From the NCBI GenBank assembly GCA_016110215.1, contig JADWQD010000010.1, positions 930,001-994,000 on the forward strand: DNA of 64,000 bases, in the 5' to 3' direction. The notes beneath the pieces are model-generated. The model ran no database searches, was not told the origin of the DNA, and worked only from the letters and a program-made list of their open reading frames with translations. The DNA is from Capronia americana. Taxonomy: Eukaryota; Ascomycota; Eurotiomycetes; Chaetothyriales; Herpotrichiellaceae. Made by a program: the position numbers and the translations under genes. Of this stretch, positions 31,901 through 41,102 are shown in pieces. How positions within the stretch are numbered: the stretch's first letter is position 1; every line of letters starts with the position of its first letter.

Positions 31901-32690
31901 CGAGACAGAAAATGCCACCAAGCTGAAAGAAGCAAAAGAGAGACGCGAGGAGGAGCTTCGCAGGCGTGAGGAGGTAGCCCGGAGACGTAGAGAAGAAGAG
32001 GAAGAGCGTGCCGCCAAGATCGCAATGGAGCGGAGGAAGCTTGTCGAGGAGACAGAACGCATTGCTGAACAGATTCGCGCAGAGGCGGCCGCCAGAGAAG
32101 CTGCCGAGTACACCGATGACGAGGAAACAGGCGAGCGCGTGAAGCGAAAGTCGAAGAAGAAGGGCGGCTCGAAACGGAAGAAGAGAGACGACGACGACGG
32201 TTTCATCGAGGATGATGAAGACGGAAAGAGCGAGCGAAGCGTCTCGAGAACTCCCATGAGTGGGACTGAGGGCGAAGCTGCCGCCGAAAAGCCCAAGAAA
32301 AAGCGACGAAAGCTTGAACGAAAGAGTGCCGGGAAAGAGTCGGCCCGCCGAAAGAACGAGAGCAGGTACAAGTCCTCGGCGGTCATTGTGGATTCGGACT
32401 CGGAGCTGGATGAGGCCAGTGCTGCGGCAACACTGGACGGCGCTGCTGCTCATACACCAGTTTCGGAAGCGGCGGCGGGGGATGATGACCAAGTCATGGC
32501 TGATACGCGCCCGGTCGAGGAGGAAGACGAGGTACAGCCTAGACCGCCTGCGCGCCAGAGGAAGCAGCTTAGGACGATTGCTGATGACGATGACGACGAA
32601 GAGGGTGAGTTTGAGGAAGCCTTCAACGGTATCGCGGGTGATGCAGGCACTTCTGGTGCTGGCAGCAGGGGAGACGATGAAGACGAGTGA
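28974..32690 (+). CDS. CTR9: Paf1 complex subunit Ctr9 (TPR protein)
   Basis: A single-exon 1238-residue protein. I start at ATG 28974; the frame extends 22 codons upstream only by way of a GTG. The N-terminus has IDIPVSGGLEPDEAVEVNLE and the body is a long array of tetratricopeptide repeats. Clear units are AYAKQGQIDHAIEVLSKGLQ, GIGCCLWQLGYQDRAKMAWE, and LARTLEALGLIEEAQKVYEG. The typical Ctr9 segments ALMGWYHH and LVGMGNVHLTIARDMPR are present. From about residue 960 a highly charged coiled coil with KERREEELRRREE runs into an acidic and basic disordered tail. Ctr9 scaffolds the Paf1 complex on elongating RNA polymerase II and supports H2B ubiquitination and H3K4/K36 methylation. The family length (about 1100-1250) agrees. 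Assignment is secure. Confidence 0.96.
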   Translation: MVTTVARNGGAASVTNGLAPGITPATRFSDIPSAIDIPVSGGLEPDEAVEVNLEDHLDDPDGICQVLENEKAAKNLWITIALAYAKQGQIDHAIEVLSKGLQSLARSGPKDRLPLLACEAWLNLQKSRQAPRVPPENQQAADVKTKDHYLRETLANINDALRINPSFPPLHLTRGVLSLLRASLQASTKTGAEAERTDHLKQALKSFDDALKSSEGRNMMALMGRARSLYLLKQYGPALHAYQDVLAKMPGLTDPDPRIGIGCCLWQLGYQDRAKMAWERSLALDPDSKVAHALLGVYYLHESAKYPASDPQFNALYKKAMIDHTKKAYTIDKNFPLSCATFASYFLLTGRYETVEPLARKAIEQTDINAVASDGWYLLARKDHNKGDLSKANDEYNKADQARGGLDKGYFPAKFGLIQILVQTQDIAGAKFRLENLAQINRHVEAMTLLGCIYAEESFSSQSTASKEDRATAARKAIQLLENVRKTWKDEKSRNKPDESVLLYLARLYEQENPIESLKCLQTVEAMQLEKIPDEDKPDPNEEEGNYIAQLRENLPPQLLNNMACFLYGQESYSIARETFQIALNACVRLTEKQEAEKKALEEDKIAAEDVDNSDTDALVTTISYNLARTLEALGLIEEAQKVYEGLLARHADYTDASARLAFIALESSPREEGPRKIHAIYQSDYGNTEVRALMGWYHHSAKRKTSNLAEDAENRHYKHTLQGYDKHDLYSLVGMGNVHLTIARDMPRNTDQEKEKRSKMYVKAYEFFDKALQLDPRNAYAAQGIAIALCDDKKAYSDALQIFTKVKDTLRDSSVNTNLGHVMTELRQYQRGIDNYEIALRKEAKGENAQLLACLSRAWLLKGKADRSIPALNTALDYMKRALATQADSPHLQFNVAFIQFQIAQHVNQAKETDRTLEDVDAAAAGLEEAIETFERVAKHKQPPYPRTALEQRAAMGKNTMRNQLERQRVKQAAYETENATKLKEAKERREEELRRREEVARRRREEEEERAAKIAMERRKLVEETERIAEQIRAEAAAREAAEYTDDEETGERVKRKSKKKGGSKRKKRDDDDGFIEDDEDGKSERSVSRTPMSGTEGEAAAEKPKKKRRKLERKSAGKESARRKNESRYKSSAVIVDSDSELDEASAAATLDGAAAHTPVSEAAAGDDDQVMADTRPVEEEDEVQPRPPARQRKQLRTIADDDDDEEGEFEEAFNGIAGDAGTSGAGSRGDDEDE

Positions 32691-33067
32691 TTGTCGTGGC
32701 GCCTGCCTCTCCATAGAATGTCTCTCTACAGGTTTTTCTGCATAGCGTGGTGGTGACGGGAGTAAAAAGTTGCCGGTCCATTCGAGCTGTGGCTCTCCTG
32801 ACCATTTACCGCCAGCATCCTGTATCATCGTCGAATCTAACATTATATGACCTAAGTTGCTTTCTCTACGATATCTAAACTTCGAATGTGAGGTCCACAG
32901 AGAGTTGGGACGCGTCTGGTCTGAAGATGAATACTACGAATATATTGCTTAGCATTCCATCTCCGGCCGGACAAAACTGGGCTCATCAGGTGGCCCGGGA
33001 TCAATCGAATCGAATCGAACCTAATTTGGGGCCCTCCTTCAGCTCGTCCGCCGTCTGCCGTCTGTCG
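32691..33067. other. Convergent spacer between CTR9 and ESS2-like gene
   Basis: About 380 bp of presumed 3' UTRs. A short run of TCGAA units lies near 33004-33018. Nothing else is seen. Confidence 0.4.
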
Positions 33068-34582
33068 TCATTTAAGCAGAGTCTTCCTCCGCGGCGTCCG
33101 TCCCGGCGTCCAATCCAGGGGACCACTACCCGACGCGGCTCCCCCGGGCCCAGCAGCAGCACCTACGCCTGGCAAGGGCGTCCTGGCGCCCAACCTCTCC
33201 ATCAACCTCCTCGCCGCGGGCGTCACGTTTCCGGCGGCTGGAGTCCCTGCTCCTCCTCCTCTGCCCGCCGCTGCGGCCCCTGAGATAGGCGTCCTGACGG
33301 TCTCCTTGTCTTTTTCCCTCTTCTTCCTCGCCTGCCTCTCGACCATGCGGAGATGCAGGTCCTCGCGCTTGCGGATCTCGCTGATTTTGAACGGGTTGGG
33401 CGTCCCGTCCCCGACCTGCCCGGCCAGGAGATCTCTGTAGCTTGGCGCCGAAGTGTTCGACGAGGGAACATTCTCCGGCTCGTCCTCATCCACAAAGGCA
33501 TACCCGTTGACTCTGGGCGTTTCGCTTCCGGCATATTCCGAAACCTCGCTCTCGGGGCCGACGCCGTGTAAGCCGCGGCGGGCAATGATGTCGGTGTTGA
33601 GACTCGGGCTTGGAGGGACGGGGCCCGCGAAGTCGTCGTCCATATACTGTGCATGTAAAGGAGGAAAGCGCGTGTTTGCGTGCACCACCTCCTTGGGCCC
33701 GGCCTTGGAGTTCTGCTCCCTGACTTGCTGGACGGTGGGGATGCCGTCTTCGTCGACAGAGCCGGCGGGGAACATGAAGGTGTTGTCGGGCCTTTGGATG
33801 TTCCAGGAGTCGGGTCTCGCGGGGCGGGAGTCCACTGCACCGCTGGAGATGGGGATGAGTGCCTTCCCGTCCGCGGCCGCGGCGTCGTCCGCTTCTGCTT
33901 TTTGTTTGAGGAGACGGGCTTCGTGTGCGCGGTAGGCGATTTGTCGCGCCGAAGGCAAGCGCTGGTCTTGGGTCCAGAGGTGCGCGTGCTTGACTCGGCG
34001 TTTTTGGTTCTGACTGTCGAGCACCGTGTTGAATGATTCGTTGTCTTCCGATGTGTATTTCGCTTGGAAGGCGCTTAGGGACAGGGTCGCCGTGTCGAGG
34101 TCTAACTGTTCATTTCGCTTTTCGGGCCCAGATCCAGTTCCGGCTCCAGCTCTGGCTCTGGCATCTGAGGTTTCAGATCCAGCGACGCTAACGGGAGTCT
34201 CGCTGCCTGTATATCCCAGTGGCGTATCTTGGGCTCTGGTGGGCGTTGCCGATGGTGTGCTGTCGAAGCGAGTATTTCGCCCGGTCCTCCTCTTGTTGCC
34301 CGTCGCCGGTGCAGCCGACTGTCTCAGCTTGCGCGCCGCCTCCGCAATCCATGCGTCGTTGCCAGACTCTAGAGCCGCAAGGTATTCGTGCTGGGCTTGG
34401 CCCTCGAGCAAGCCGGGAAAGTAGTCGCGGGCAATAATGTCGGACAGCGCTTGCGTGTATTCGTCCTCATCTAGCACTTTTGGCGGTCTCTTTATCCGTT
34501 TAAACGGCGGCGGGGGCATCAGGGCCACATCGTCGGCTGACGCTCGCCTCACGAGGGCTTGACTCGGCTGTGAGGTGGCCAT
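33068..34582 (-). CDS. ESS2: Ess2/Bis1 (DGCR14-type) spliceosome-associated protein
   Basis: A single-exon 504-residue protein beginning MATSQPSQALVRR; the longer frame upstream starts only from a TTG. Family blocks are in order: PKVLDEDEYTQALSDIIARD, YFPGLLEGQAQHEYLAALES, LDTATLSLSAFQAKYTSEDN, SFNTVLDSQNQKRRVKHAHL, and near the C-terminus PAARRLMERL with a basic RRKTLLK end. Linkers are Ala/Gly/Pro-rich and GC-rich. ESS2 (human DGCR14, fission yeast Bis1) is nuclear and is found with late (C) spliceosomal complexes. Its size matches fungal members. The gene converges on CTR9. Confident by several separate motifs. Confidence 0.92.
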   Translation of the reverse strand: MATSQPSQALVRRASADDVALMPPPPFKRIKRPPKVLDEDEYTQALSDIIARDYFPGLLEGQAQHEYLAALESGNDAWIAEAARKLRQSAAPATGNKRRTGRNTRFDSTPSATPTRAQDTPLGYTGSETPVSVAGSETSDARARAGAGTGSGPEKRNEQLDLDTATLSLSAFQAKYTSEDNESFNTVLDSQNQKRRVKHAHLWTQDQRLPSARQIAYRAHEARLLKQKAEADDAAAADGKALIPISSGAVDSRPARPDSWNIQRPDNTFMFPAGSVDEDGIPTVQQVREQNSKAGPKEVVHANTRFPPLHAQYMDDDFAGPVPPSPSLNTDIIARRGLHGVGPESEVSEYAGSETPRVNGYAFVDEDEPENVPSSNTSAPSYRDLLAGQVGDGTPNPFKISEIRKREDLHLRMVERQARKKREKDKETVRTPISGAAAAGRGGGAGTPAAGNVTPAARRLMERLGARTPLPGVGAAAGPGGAASGSGPLDWTPGRTPRRKTLLK

Positions 34583-36224
34583 CGTGATAAGTGGGTATGT
34601 AGGAAGAGAATCGAGACAACGGTGCGGCCGGTGATTGAAGACCCTGGGCGGCAGACATCTAGGTCTGCGACTGCCCAGTCGGCGTTGTGTCAACGAGGAA
34701 TCGTGTATCCTGTCTTGCAGAACAGGCAGAAGCGGCGAGCGGTCGGGTGTTCAAATATTTGGTGAAGTAAATCGGTTTCCGTGACTCGCCAAGGTGACGT
34801 TGTGGACCCACCGCGAGTCATGCGCAGCCTCGTCGCCCCTCAGCCTTGTGCCTAGTACTACATACCACATTTAGTGCAGAGTACTCGGTAGTCCTCCGTT
34901 TATTCCCTCGTTTCTACTCTGGTCGGGGATTCTCCAGCATATTCTACAATCGCCCTTGGCACGAGGCTGAAATTCAAAGGAGCACGAAGCAAACTTGTGA
35001 TCTTGGTAGTGCTGTCAATGGAACCTGTAGTACGTGTACGGTGATATTGCCCGCATAACCAGGCAGATTTTCAAGCGCTGTGACTCGAAAGTGCCCGGTA
35101 CGAGTACGGATCAGGTGGTACGATATCACTTCATATGTTCCCTGGAACAGCCTCGTCACTGTTCTCCCGATGTCCACATCCCTATCACAACCCAGACCAA
35201 GCTGGTGAAACAATCAAGCCGGCGGACTACTTCTTCAGGACTCTCTCAATCCAGCCTGGCATAAATGACATTAGCCGAATCTTTCTTGCCAAAGCTATGC
35301 ATGTTAGTGCAAGCATACGCTCAGCAAGGTCTCAGGCGATGACACCGATCAGATCTAGCTCTTTGGTTCCCCATTTAAACTATACTTCAGAGTTAATCTT
35401 GTCTGTGCTAACACCTTGCTTTCGAAGCGCTCCCAGCCGAAGGTGCTTGACAATGACTTCTGCTGTAAGAAAGGATAAGCGCATCCTGAGATATTCTTCG
35501 TTCCTCCAATTCTTGTGTTTAAATTCGTTGGGGAAGATCGTGGCGAAGAGTTTTCGGGCTCGGGCTCCCGCTGCTGGGTGGCAGGTGTCCATCGATGAGA
35601 CGATCGGACGTTACAGCCTCGTGGATATCAGGATGGACTGTCGATAGTGGCGCTATTGTGGAGATGGACAATAACTTTTTGCAAAAGGAGAATGGAATGA
35701 GCAAATATTCGTACTTCCCGCTCTGTGAATGAGTCAAAGTCGTAGACGCGGTGCAATCAGCGCCTTTTAATTGGGAAGTTCTCCTCCAGCCTGAAGTCAA
35801 ACATCGTCCAAGACCCGCGGGACCAATAGCGTCCAACCTTTCTCACTGAACTCCAGCACCGAAGGAGTTATGGACCATGTCTGAACAACCAAAGTCATCT
35901 TCCAGCCTGCCTGTGAGATAGATATTGCGTCTGATTTGAGGCCGAGGCTCGGATTGACGCCAGCAGTCGCCTCCTCCAGCGGTGAAGCAGGTGAGCAAGT
36001 CCAGTCGCCTGTGGGCCGAGAACGGCATCGGGGTCGTGTCGATCTTTCTAGCATGCCACCGAGCACGCCACTTTTAGTGCCTTATTTCGTGTTCGAGCGC
36101 CTTGCTGAACGAATTGCCGAGTCTTTTGCTGAACACTGGGAAGGATCGAGGGCATCCAGGCGGCCCAAGCGCGATGTTCTTGTGTGTACAGAAACACCAG
36201 ATCATAACCATTTCTAGAGCCTGT
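34583..36224. other. Intergenic region between ESS2-like and MID1 genes
   Basis: About 1.6 kb. One minus-strand ORF (35380-35592) reads somewhat protein-like (KLFATIFPNEFKHKNWRNEE), but I cannot match it to a family or find flanking exons. Otherwise no gene, RNA or repeat is recognised. Confidence 0.35.
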
Positions 36225-38075
36225 TTATACCACAATCCCAATGATCAACACCAAAAGCGCCATGCGAAACACATTGAAATCCGGTGTCAGCATTGAACTC
36301 CCGCTCAGGTAATACGCCGCACCCAAATAACTACAGCTGATGATACCTTCGCTTCCGTTGACCCTCTTGCCATAGCTCTCCTCGAGTCCCTTTCCGGCAA
36401 TCGGACAAGCAAAGCCTAGGCTCGCAGGACAGCTCTGTACAAGACCATAGCATAAATCTTCGCAGGGTAGAACTTCCTTGTAAGGACCTGGTTGTATTGA
36501 GGTGTCGATGAGGGGATTTCTTGATGAGTTGGTTGCCACGGCAGCGAGAAGCGTCTGATCCTGGCCGGTGGATAATGAAGGGTCTGAGGAGATACTGCTG
36601 CCATTGATGAAAGGTTGCCCGACATTCCTCGGTTTTAGATAGCCGGAAGGGTTTGAAAAGTCCGCGCAGCGTGGGATCGTGACGGCGCAGAGCCACTGCT
36701 TATACGCCCTGGCGCAGTCGTCGCAAGTTCTGGCAAGAGAGTACTGCGCACTGGAGGTGGTGTTGCAGGGAATTTGCTGGAGCGAGTAGTTGAAGTATTG
36801 GTACATTTGCGCGGCGTTTGAATCGTAGAGTGCCGCCAGGTTGGCCAGACCCGTTTCCGGGGAGAATTTGTCCGGGTTCGTAGGGACTGCGTAAGCAACT
36901 TCTGAACAGAATGACAGGTTGTACATCAATGCACAATTATTTTCCGTCTTTGTGTTGAAGTCGATAGCTGCCCAAACTGTACCTCCACCACCCACCACGC
37001 CTGTTCCCGATGCGGTGGAGTTGCCTTCCATCACCAGCATGCCCCAGTACCTCGACGTGGCATTCAGACCCGTGATATAGAATTGCTCCTTGGGTTTGCC
37101 GCCTATACCTCTATTGGTCATTGTTGCGACGTTCTGGTTGGCCACATTGTCGATATTTGCGGCAAGCTTAGCATTATTTCGGAGGCCACAAAACGACCTT
37201 TGAATGCCAAGGATGGAGCGCTGGTCTTGGTTTGACGCGAACACGCCGTAAGGCGGGTCCAGCTTCATCCACTCCTGGTAGACTGTCTCATTCGGAAGGG
37301 CTTGAGTCGTGTCGTTGGTGATTAGGAGAGCAGCATGGTTGTCGCTGTCAACGAAGTATAAGTTTGGAACTTGTGAGCTGTTGAAGAAGTGATATGGTGC
37401 GTCAATCGAGGCTGCAATCTCGTAGTTCCAGATACCCGAGAAAGCGGTGGTGTTGGGGGCTGATATACCAACATACACATCGCCGGTTGCGTCCACCTCG
37501 TACACGCCATATCCACCAATGACCGAAACTGGAGTTCCCGAGCCCGGTCCGGGTTTCTGGTTTGATGAAGACAAGGAAATGTACATTTCCAGCTGTGGAG
37601 GGATGGCGTCGGTAATATTTGACGACGGTTGCAAGCAAGTGTTGACGGTAACGTGGACTGTCGTTCCTGACTGCCTTCTTCTGAGTTCGTGGACTTCCGG
37701 TTCCAATTGTGTCACCTCCATCTTCTGGCCTGGCAAACCGGTTCCAGGATCCCCATGGGGACCGTCTATCGCATCTTTGGGAAACACCCAGTTTTGAGTA
37801 ACGCCGACCTCGATGTTGCTGTTTTGAGGATCGTTATTTGAAAGTGCAGAAACTCCTTCCTCGGCGCGGGGGAGTATCGTGTCTTCCCCCTCAATAGCAT
37901 CAAGGGCCTCATTGTCTAGGTTGATATAGTAGTTGGGCTGTTCGGAGTCCAGCTCAAGTGCATAGGCGAAGTGTGGCTTCGTCAATGCCAGGTACAAGAG
38001 TAACAGGATGAGCGAAGCCGAGAGACATGCTCCGAACCTCAATTGCAGAGGGCTAAGCTTGGGTATCAGTGGCAT
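36225..38075 (-). CDS. MID1: Mid1-type stretch-activated calcium channel component
   Basis: A single-exon 616-residue protein from the ATG at 38075 (MPLIPKLSPLQLRFG); the longer frame begins at TTG. A hydrophobic segment near residues 17-35 (ASLILLLLYLALTKPHFAYA) acts as signal peptide or anchor. Many N-glycosylation sequons and a cysteine-rich C-terminal third follow, with TCDDCARAYKQWLCAVTIPR, EVLPCEDLCYGLVQSCP and LGFACP, the conserved Mid1 pattern. The extreme C-terminus is hydrophobic (MALLVLIIGIVV). Mid1 partners the Cch1 alpha subunit at the plasma membrane or ER to admit calcium during mating, cell-wall or ER stress. Length (yeast 548, moulds 600-700) fits. Confident. Confidence 0.95.
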   Translation of the reverse strand: MPLIPKLSPLQLRFGACLSASLILLLLYLALTKPHFAYALELDSEQPNYYINLDNEALDAIEGEDTILPRAEEGVSALSNNDPQNSNIEVGVTQNWVFPKDAIDGPHGDPGTGLPGQKMEVTQLEPEVHELRRRQSGTTVHVTVNTCLQPSSNITDAIPPQLEMYISLSSSNQKPGPGSGTPVSVIGGYGVYEVDATGDVYVGISAPNTTAFSGIWNYEIAASIDAPYHFFNSSQVPNLYFVDSDNHAALLITNDTTQALPNETVYQEWMKLDPPYGVFASNQDQRSILGIQRSFCGLRNNAKLAANIDNVANQNVATMTNRGIGGKPKEQFYITGLNATSRYWGMLVMEGNSTASGTGVVGGGGTVWAAIDFNTKTENNCALMYNLSFCSEVAYAVPTNPDKFSPETGLANLAALYDSNAAQMYQYFNYSLQQIPCNTTSSAQYSLARTCDDCARAYKQWLCAVTIPRCADFSNPSGYLKPRNVGQPFINGSSISSDPSLSTGQDQTLLAAVATNSSRNPLIDTSIQPGPYKEVLPCEDLCYGLVQSCPASLGFACPIAGKGLEESYGKRVNGSEGIISCSYLGAAYYLSGSSMLTPDFNVFRMALLVLIIGIVV

Positions 38076-39032
38076 GGCGTTGCAGACGTGGTTCAACAAA
38101 GGAGCCGAAGATGAATGAATCCTGGTGTGCTATAACGCCATGGCTTGGAGGGGAACTGTTCGGAGCGACGACCCCAGCGCAAGTATCAAAGAGAGGAGGG
38201 GTGCAAGGTCGAGATGGAGTGAAAAGAGCCGAACATTGGCATTGGACAGTGAGTCAAGAGCAACGACGTCGGAGAGGCGCAGGCGCAGACACGTAAGACT
38301 GGCAGCAAGGCTGAATCTCAGCCTCGTTCGCCCTTTATCGATAACGACCCCAAATCGGGGTGTCCAATCGTGTCTCGGCGTGTGGCGCAGGCGGCAGACG
38401 GCATCGACGTCCTCCAAGTTTGTCACAAGCTTTCTACAATAACTGACCCTCTGACTCAGTCAAGTATTCCATTCTGCGCCACCAGGCCAGAGTATACGGG
38501 TCTCATTATGTGCAAGGAGACTATTCGCTTTGCAAGAGAACAGGTCGAGTTTCCATATCGTAGTGAACCGCTTGCCGAGGCTGTATCGTCTGCGGAACAA
38601 TGGCGGCGACGACAGCGACAGTAGCGACGTGTGAGCATAAGCCACTCATCGGGTGTGCCTTGACTGCCGTGCCAGGATGTTGCGCCTGCTCCGATAAACG
38701 ACCACATGTGAGTCTCGAGAGAAAAAGTCACGGAGTGGCCACTGCCTGTCGAGGTGCTTGATACTGATAGCTGCCTAGGAAACTGCATACCCAACATACG
38801 TCGACGGAAGGGGCATGAGGCTCGTCGGCAAGCGCTGGCAGCGCTATTGCTGGAAATGCCGTGGTCAGTCAGTCACTTTTCTTCTGCCTCTTCACCTCGC
38901 GTCTTCACAATCTACAGTCATTCGCTCATTGGCATATTGTTAATCTGCATACTAGATTACTGGAATCTACAATCTCACACATCTTCCTCCACTCGTTTGC
39001 CCACAGGCCCTGCAGCACAGCCAAGAGACAAC
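38076..39032. other. Divergent spacer between MID1 and RING-finger gene
   Basis: About 960 bp holding both promoters. The RING ORF stays open upstream to about 38754 without a better-supported start, so a longer N-terminus is not excluded. No repeats are seen. Confidence 0.4.
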
Positions 39033-39965
39033 ATGGACGGTCGACAACCTAACCCTTTCCAAATTCGCGATGTTTCCCGGCAGCCCTGGTCCTTTGATGC
39101 GATGAATGAAGCGGTACAAGCTACTGTGCTCCAACCCATGCCTCAACCATCCCGGCAAGTTGCTGAACCTGTGCCGGCTCAAAGAGGTGCCATGCCTCGA
39201 CAACCATCGCCACAGAGACATTCCGCCAGACCCGACTCGGACAGATACACTTGGCACAACCCGCTGGGCCGAAGTCAGGAAAACGTACCACCACGTAGAT
39301 CTCGGAGAGACACCGCACAACAGTCAAATCCACCACACCGGTCACAGCAAAACGCAGCTCAACGCGGAAACAGTCATCACGCCGTTCCCTACGCGCTCGG
39401 CACACGAGAAGAAGTCCAGTCCGACGACTATGTTAGCCCTATAGCTACTATGTACGGCAGAGCTTGGAACCGCTATAGAGAAGCCGAAGAGCACCGAGCC
39501 GCCAACAGAGACGCAGGTACAGACGTGGTCAATGTGCTCGGAACCAGGCCACCTCAGCTTCCAGATCCGGGTCAGCAATTTGATGAGAGTATGAACAATT
39601 TGAGACGAGTATCGGCACAGGAGTTCAATGAAAGAATGCACGCAATGATAGAGGCCCAACTAGCTGTTCTGAATCCACTCAGAGAACCAGACGTCAATCC
39701 TATCGACTCCCAAGTTTCACGCCCACCACCGATCCCGTCGGAGGAAATGACTGCGAGCATCGAGTGCAGAATATGCCACGAGCAAAAGATGGATACGATT
39801 CTAGAGCCATGTATGCACCTTAGCATCTGCCACTGGTGCTTGGAGGTGATGCGAGCCCGAGTACGCCGATATCGAGTCGATCCGGAGAATGGTGAGAGAA
39901 GGTTGAGGTGTCCGATCTGCCGCCGTAATGTGACGCAGGCAAAGAGAGTCTACATGGCTCTGTGA
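39033..39965 (+). CDS. RING-finger (C3HC4) protein, putative E3 ubiquitin ligase
   Basis: 310 residues from the ATG in ACAACATGG. Residues 1-200 are polar and low-complexity, rich in Gln, Arg, Asn and Pro, with repeated QSNPPHRSQQN-like patches. The C-terminal RING (about residues 244-300) follows C-x2-C-x11-C-x-H-x3-C-x2-C-x23-C-x2-C: IECRICHEQ, LEPCMHLSICHWC and LRCPICRRN. The long loop before the last cysteine pair resembles Cbl/MEX-type rings. RING proteins recruit E2 enzymes to ubiquitinate targets; the target here is unknown. It ends only 12 residues after the last cysteine, as many C-terminal RING ligases do. Ring certain, start less so. Confidence 0.85.
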   Translation: MDGRQPNPFQIRDVSRQPWSFDAMNEAVQATVLQPMPQPSRQVAEPVPAQRGAMPRQPSPQRHSARPDSDRYTWHNPLGRSQENVPPRRSRRDTAQQSNPPHRSQQNAAQRGNSHHAVPYALGTREEVQSDDYVSPIATMYGRAWNRYREAEEHRAANRDAGTDVVNVLGTRPPQLPDPGQQFDESMNNLRRVSAQEFNERMHAMIEAQLAVLNPLREPDVNPIDSQVSRPPPIPSEEMTASIECRICHEQKMDTILEPCMHLSICHWCLEVMRARVRRYRVDPENGERRLRCPICRRNVTQAKRVYMAL

Positions 39966-40606
39966 AGTGCTCCTCCAGGTTGCCGATGGTACAAGTCATG
40001 CGGTGGACATGCGGAACATGGAAGACGTAGGTTGAGACAGACGAAGATACTCATTCTGACCCAGTCAACTCCGCGGGGGAAGCACCAGACAGGGGAAGGA
40101 CTTTGTCCAGAGGTTGCGTTGTCCATGGCGAATTCAAAGAATAGCACCCATGATTGAGTGAACATATTGTATTGCTAAGTAGATGCAACCGTCGACGAAA
40201 TTGCAGTATTTGCCTCCTCTGGCACTATCTGACTCGTACCAATTGGATGGACTTTTCTCACATTCTCTTCATTGAGGCGCCTCTCTCACGAATCCAGATC
40301 TAACCTGCCTAATTGAAGGTCCCACAAGATAGTCCGAGTTTCGACGGGTCTGAGCACGAGGTAGGAATATAGATATCTACAAATCCGTTATGGAGTCCAG
40401 GATGATTCGTACTCGAGTTACCGCAGCGACAGGGCTAGCAAGTACGGTAGGTCTGTAATCTGTATTCAGAATGCCTCGAACCCATCCACCAAGCCTACAT
40501 GTGAAGTGTTCACCCCTTTCCCCCAGCGAAGGAAGTGTCATGATTCCAAACACCCAGCCACTTAGTTTCAACTCTCGCCGCCTGCTCGCAAATCTCCCTA
40601 GAGATA

Positions 40607-40662
40607 GGTCACAGGCCACAGGCCACAGGCCACAGGACATAGGTCACAGGTCACAGGATAAC
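40607..40662. repeat. Tandem 7-bp repeat, GGYCACA x 8
   Basis: Eight consecutive 7-bp units: GGTCACA once, GGCCACA three times, GGACATA, GGTCACA twice and GGATAAC. The outer units are degenerate. Non-coding context. Confidence 0.9.
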
Positions 40663-40898
40663 TGGACAAAGCATCGAGGACGCAACGAATACGTGATCTA
40701 CCGTGTCTCCACGACGAGGCCAGCTCAAGGCAGACAGACCAACGGAGAGGTATGTATGTAGCTACTGTATGGCAAGCAGGGAAGAGCAGGGCACGGCAAG
40801 GGATGGCGAGGCGCAACCGGCTTTCCTAACTACCACTTGCTGCTGTTGACTTACCTGCCTGCCGTGCCTGCCATGCCTACCGTGATTCATCATATGCA

Positions 40899-40919
40899 TG
40901 AGTCATGAGTCATGAGTCG
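40899..40919. repeat. Tandem TGAGTCA (Gcn4/CpcA-like) units
   Basis: Three 7-bp units in a row: TGAGTCA, TGAGTCA and TGAGTCG. The first two match the palindromic AP-1/Gcn4 core. No gene start lies close by, so a regulatory role is doubtful. Confidence 0.6.
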
Positions 40920-41060
40920 TTGATCGCAATCGCGATCAGGCTGCGTGGAAGTTGAGCGAGTGGGCAAAGGAGTGGGTGAACGAGTGGGTGAAATGAGTGA
41001 TATTACAGGGGGGAAGGGGGAGAAGAAAGGGGGGGGGAAAGAAATATCCTCTTCCCGTGT

Positions 41061-41102
41061 TTGCTTCTTCGTTCGCTCGTATTGCTTCTTCGCTCACTCG
41101 TA
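41061..41102. repeat. 21-bp direct tandem duplication
   Basis: Two adjacent 21-bp copies starting TTGCTTCTTCG, 19 of 21 bases identical. Both differences are transitions. Just upstream a 12-bp GAGTGGGTGAAC-like unit is also repeated (about 40957-41000). Confidence 0.85.

Noticed and set aside
31650..32843. 397-codon minus-strand ORF opposite the CTR9 3' end
   Set aside because: It is antisense to the charged Ctr9 tail; the hydrophobic/Ser/Leu composition follows from Lys/Glu codons on the other strand.
33453..34424. Plus-strand ORFs opposite the ESS2-like gene
   Set aside because: ESS2 motifs on the minus strand span the whole region; the plus-strand frames are low-complexity.
35380..35592. 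70-codon minus-strand ORF with protein-like composition
   Set aside because: No recognisable family, no supporting splice sites, and stops on both sides.
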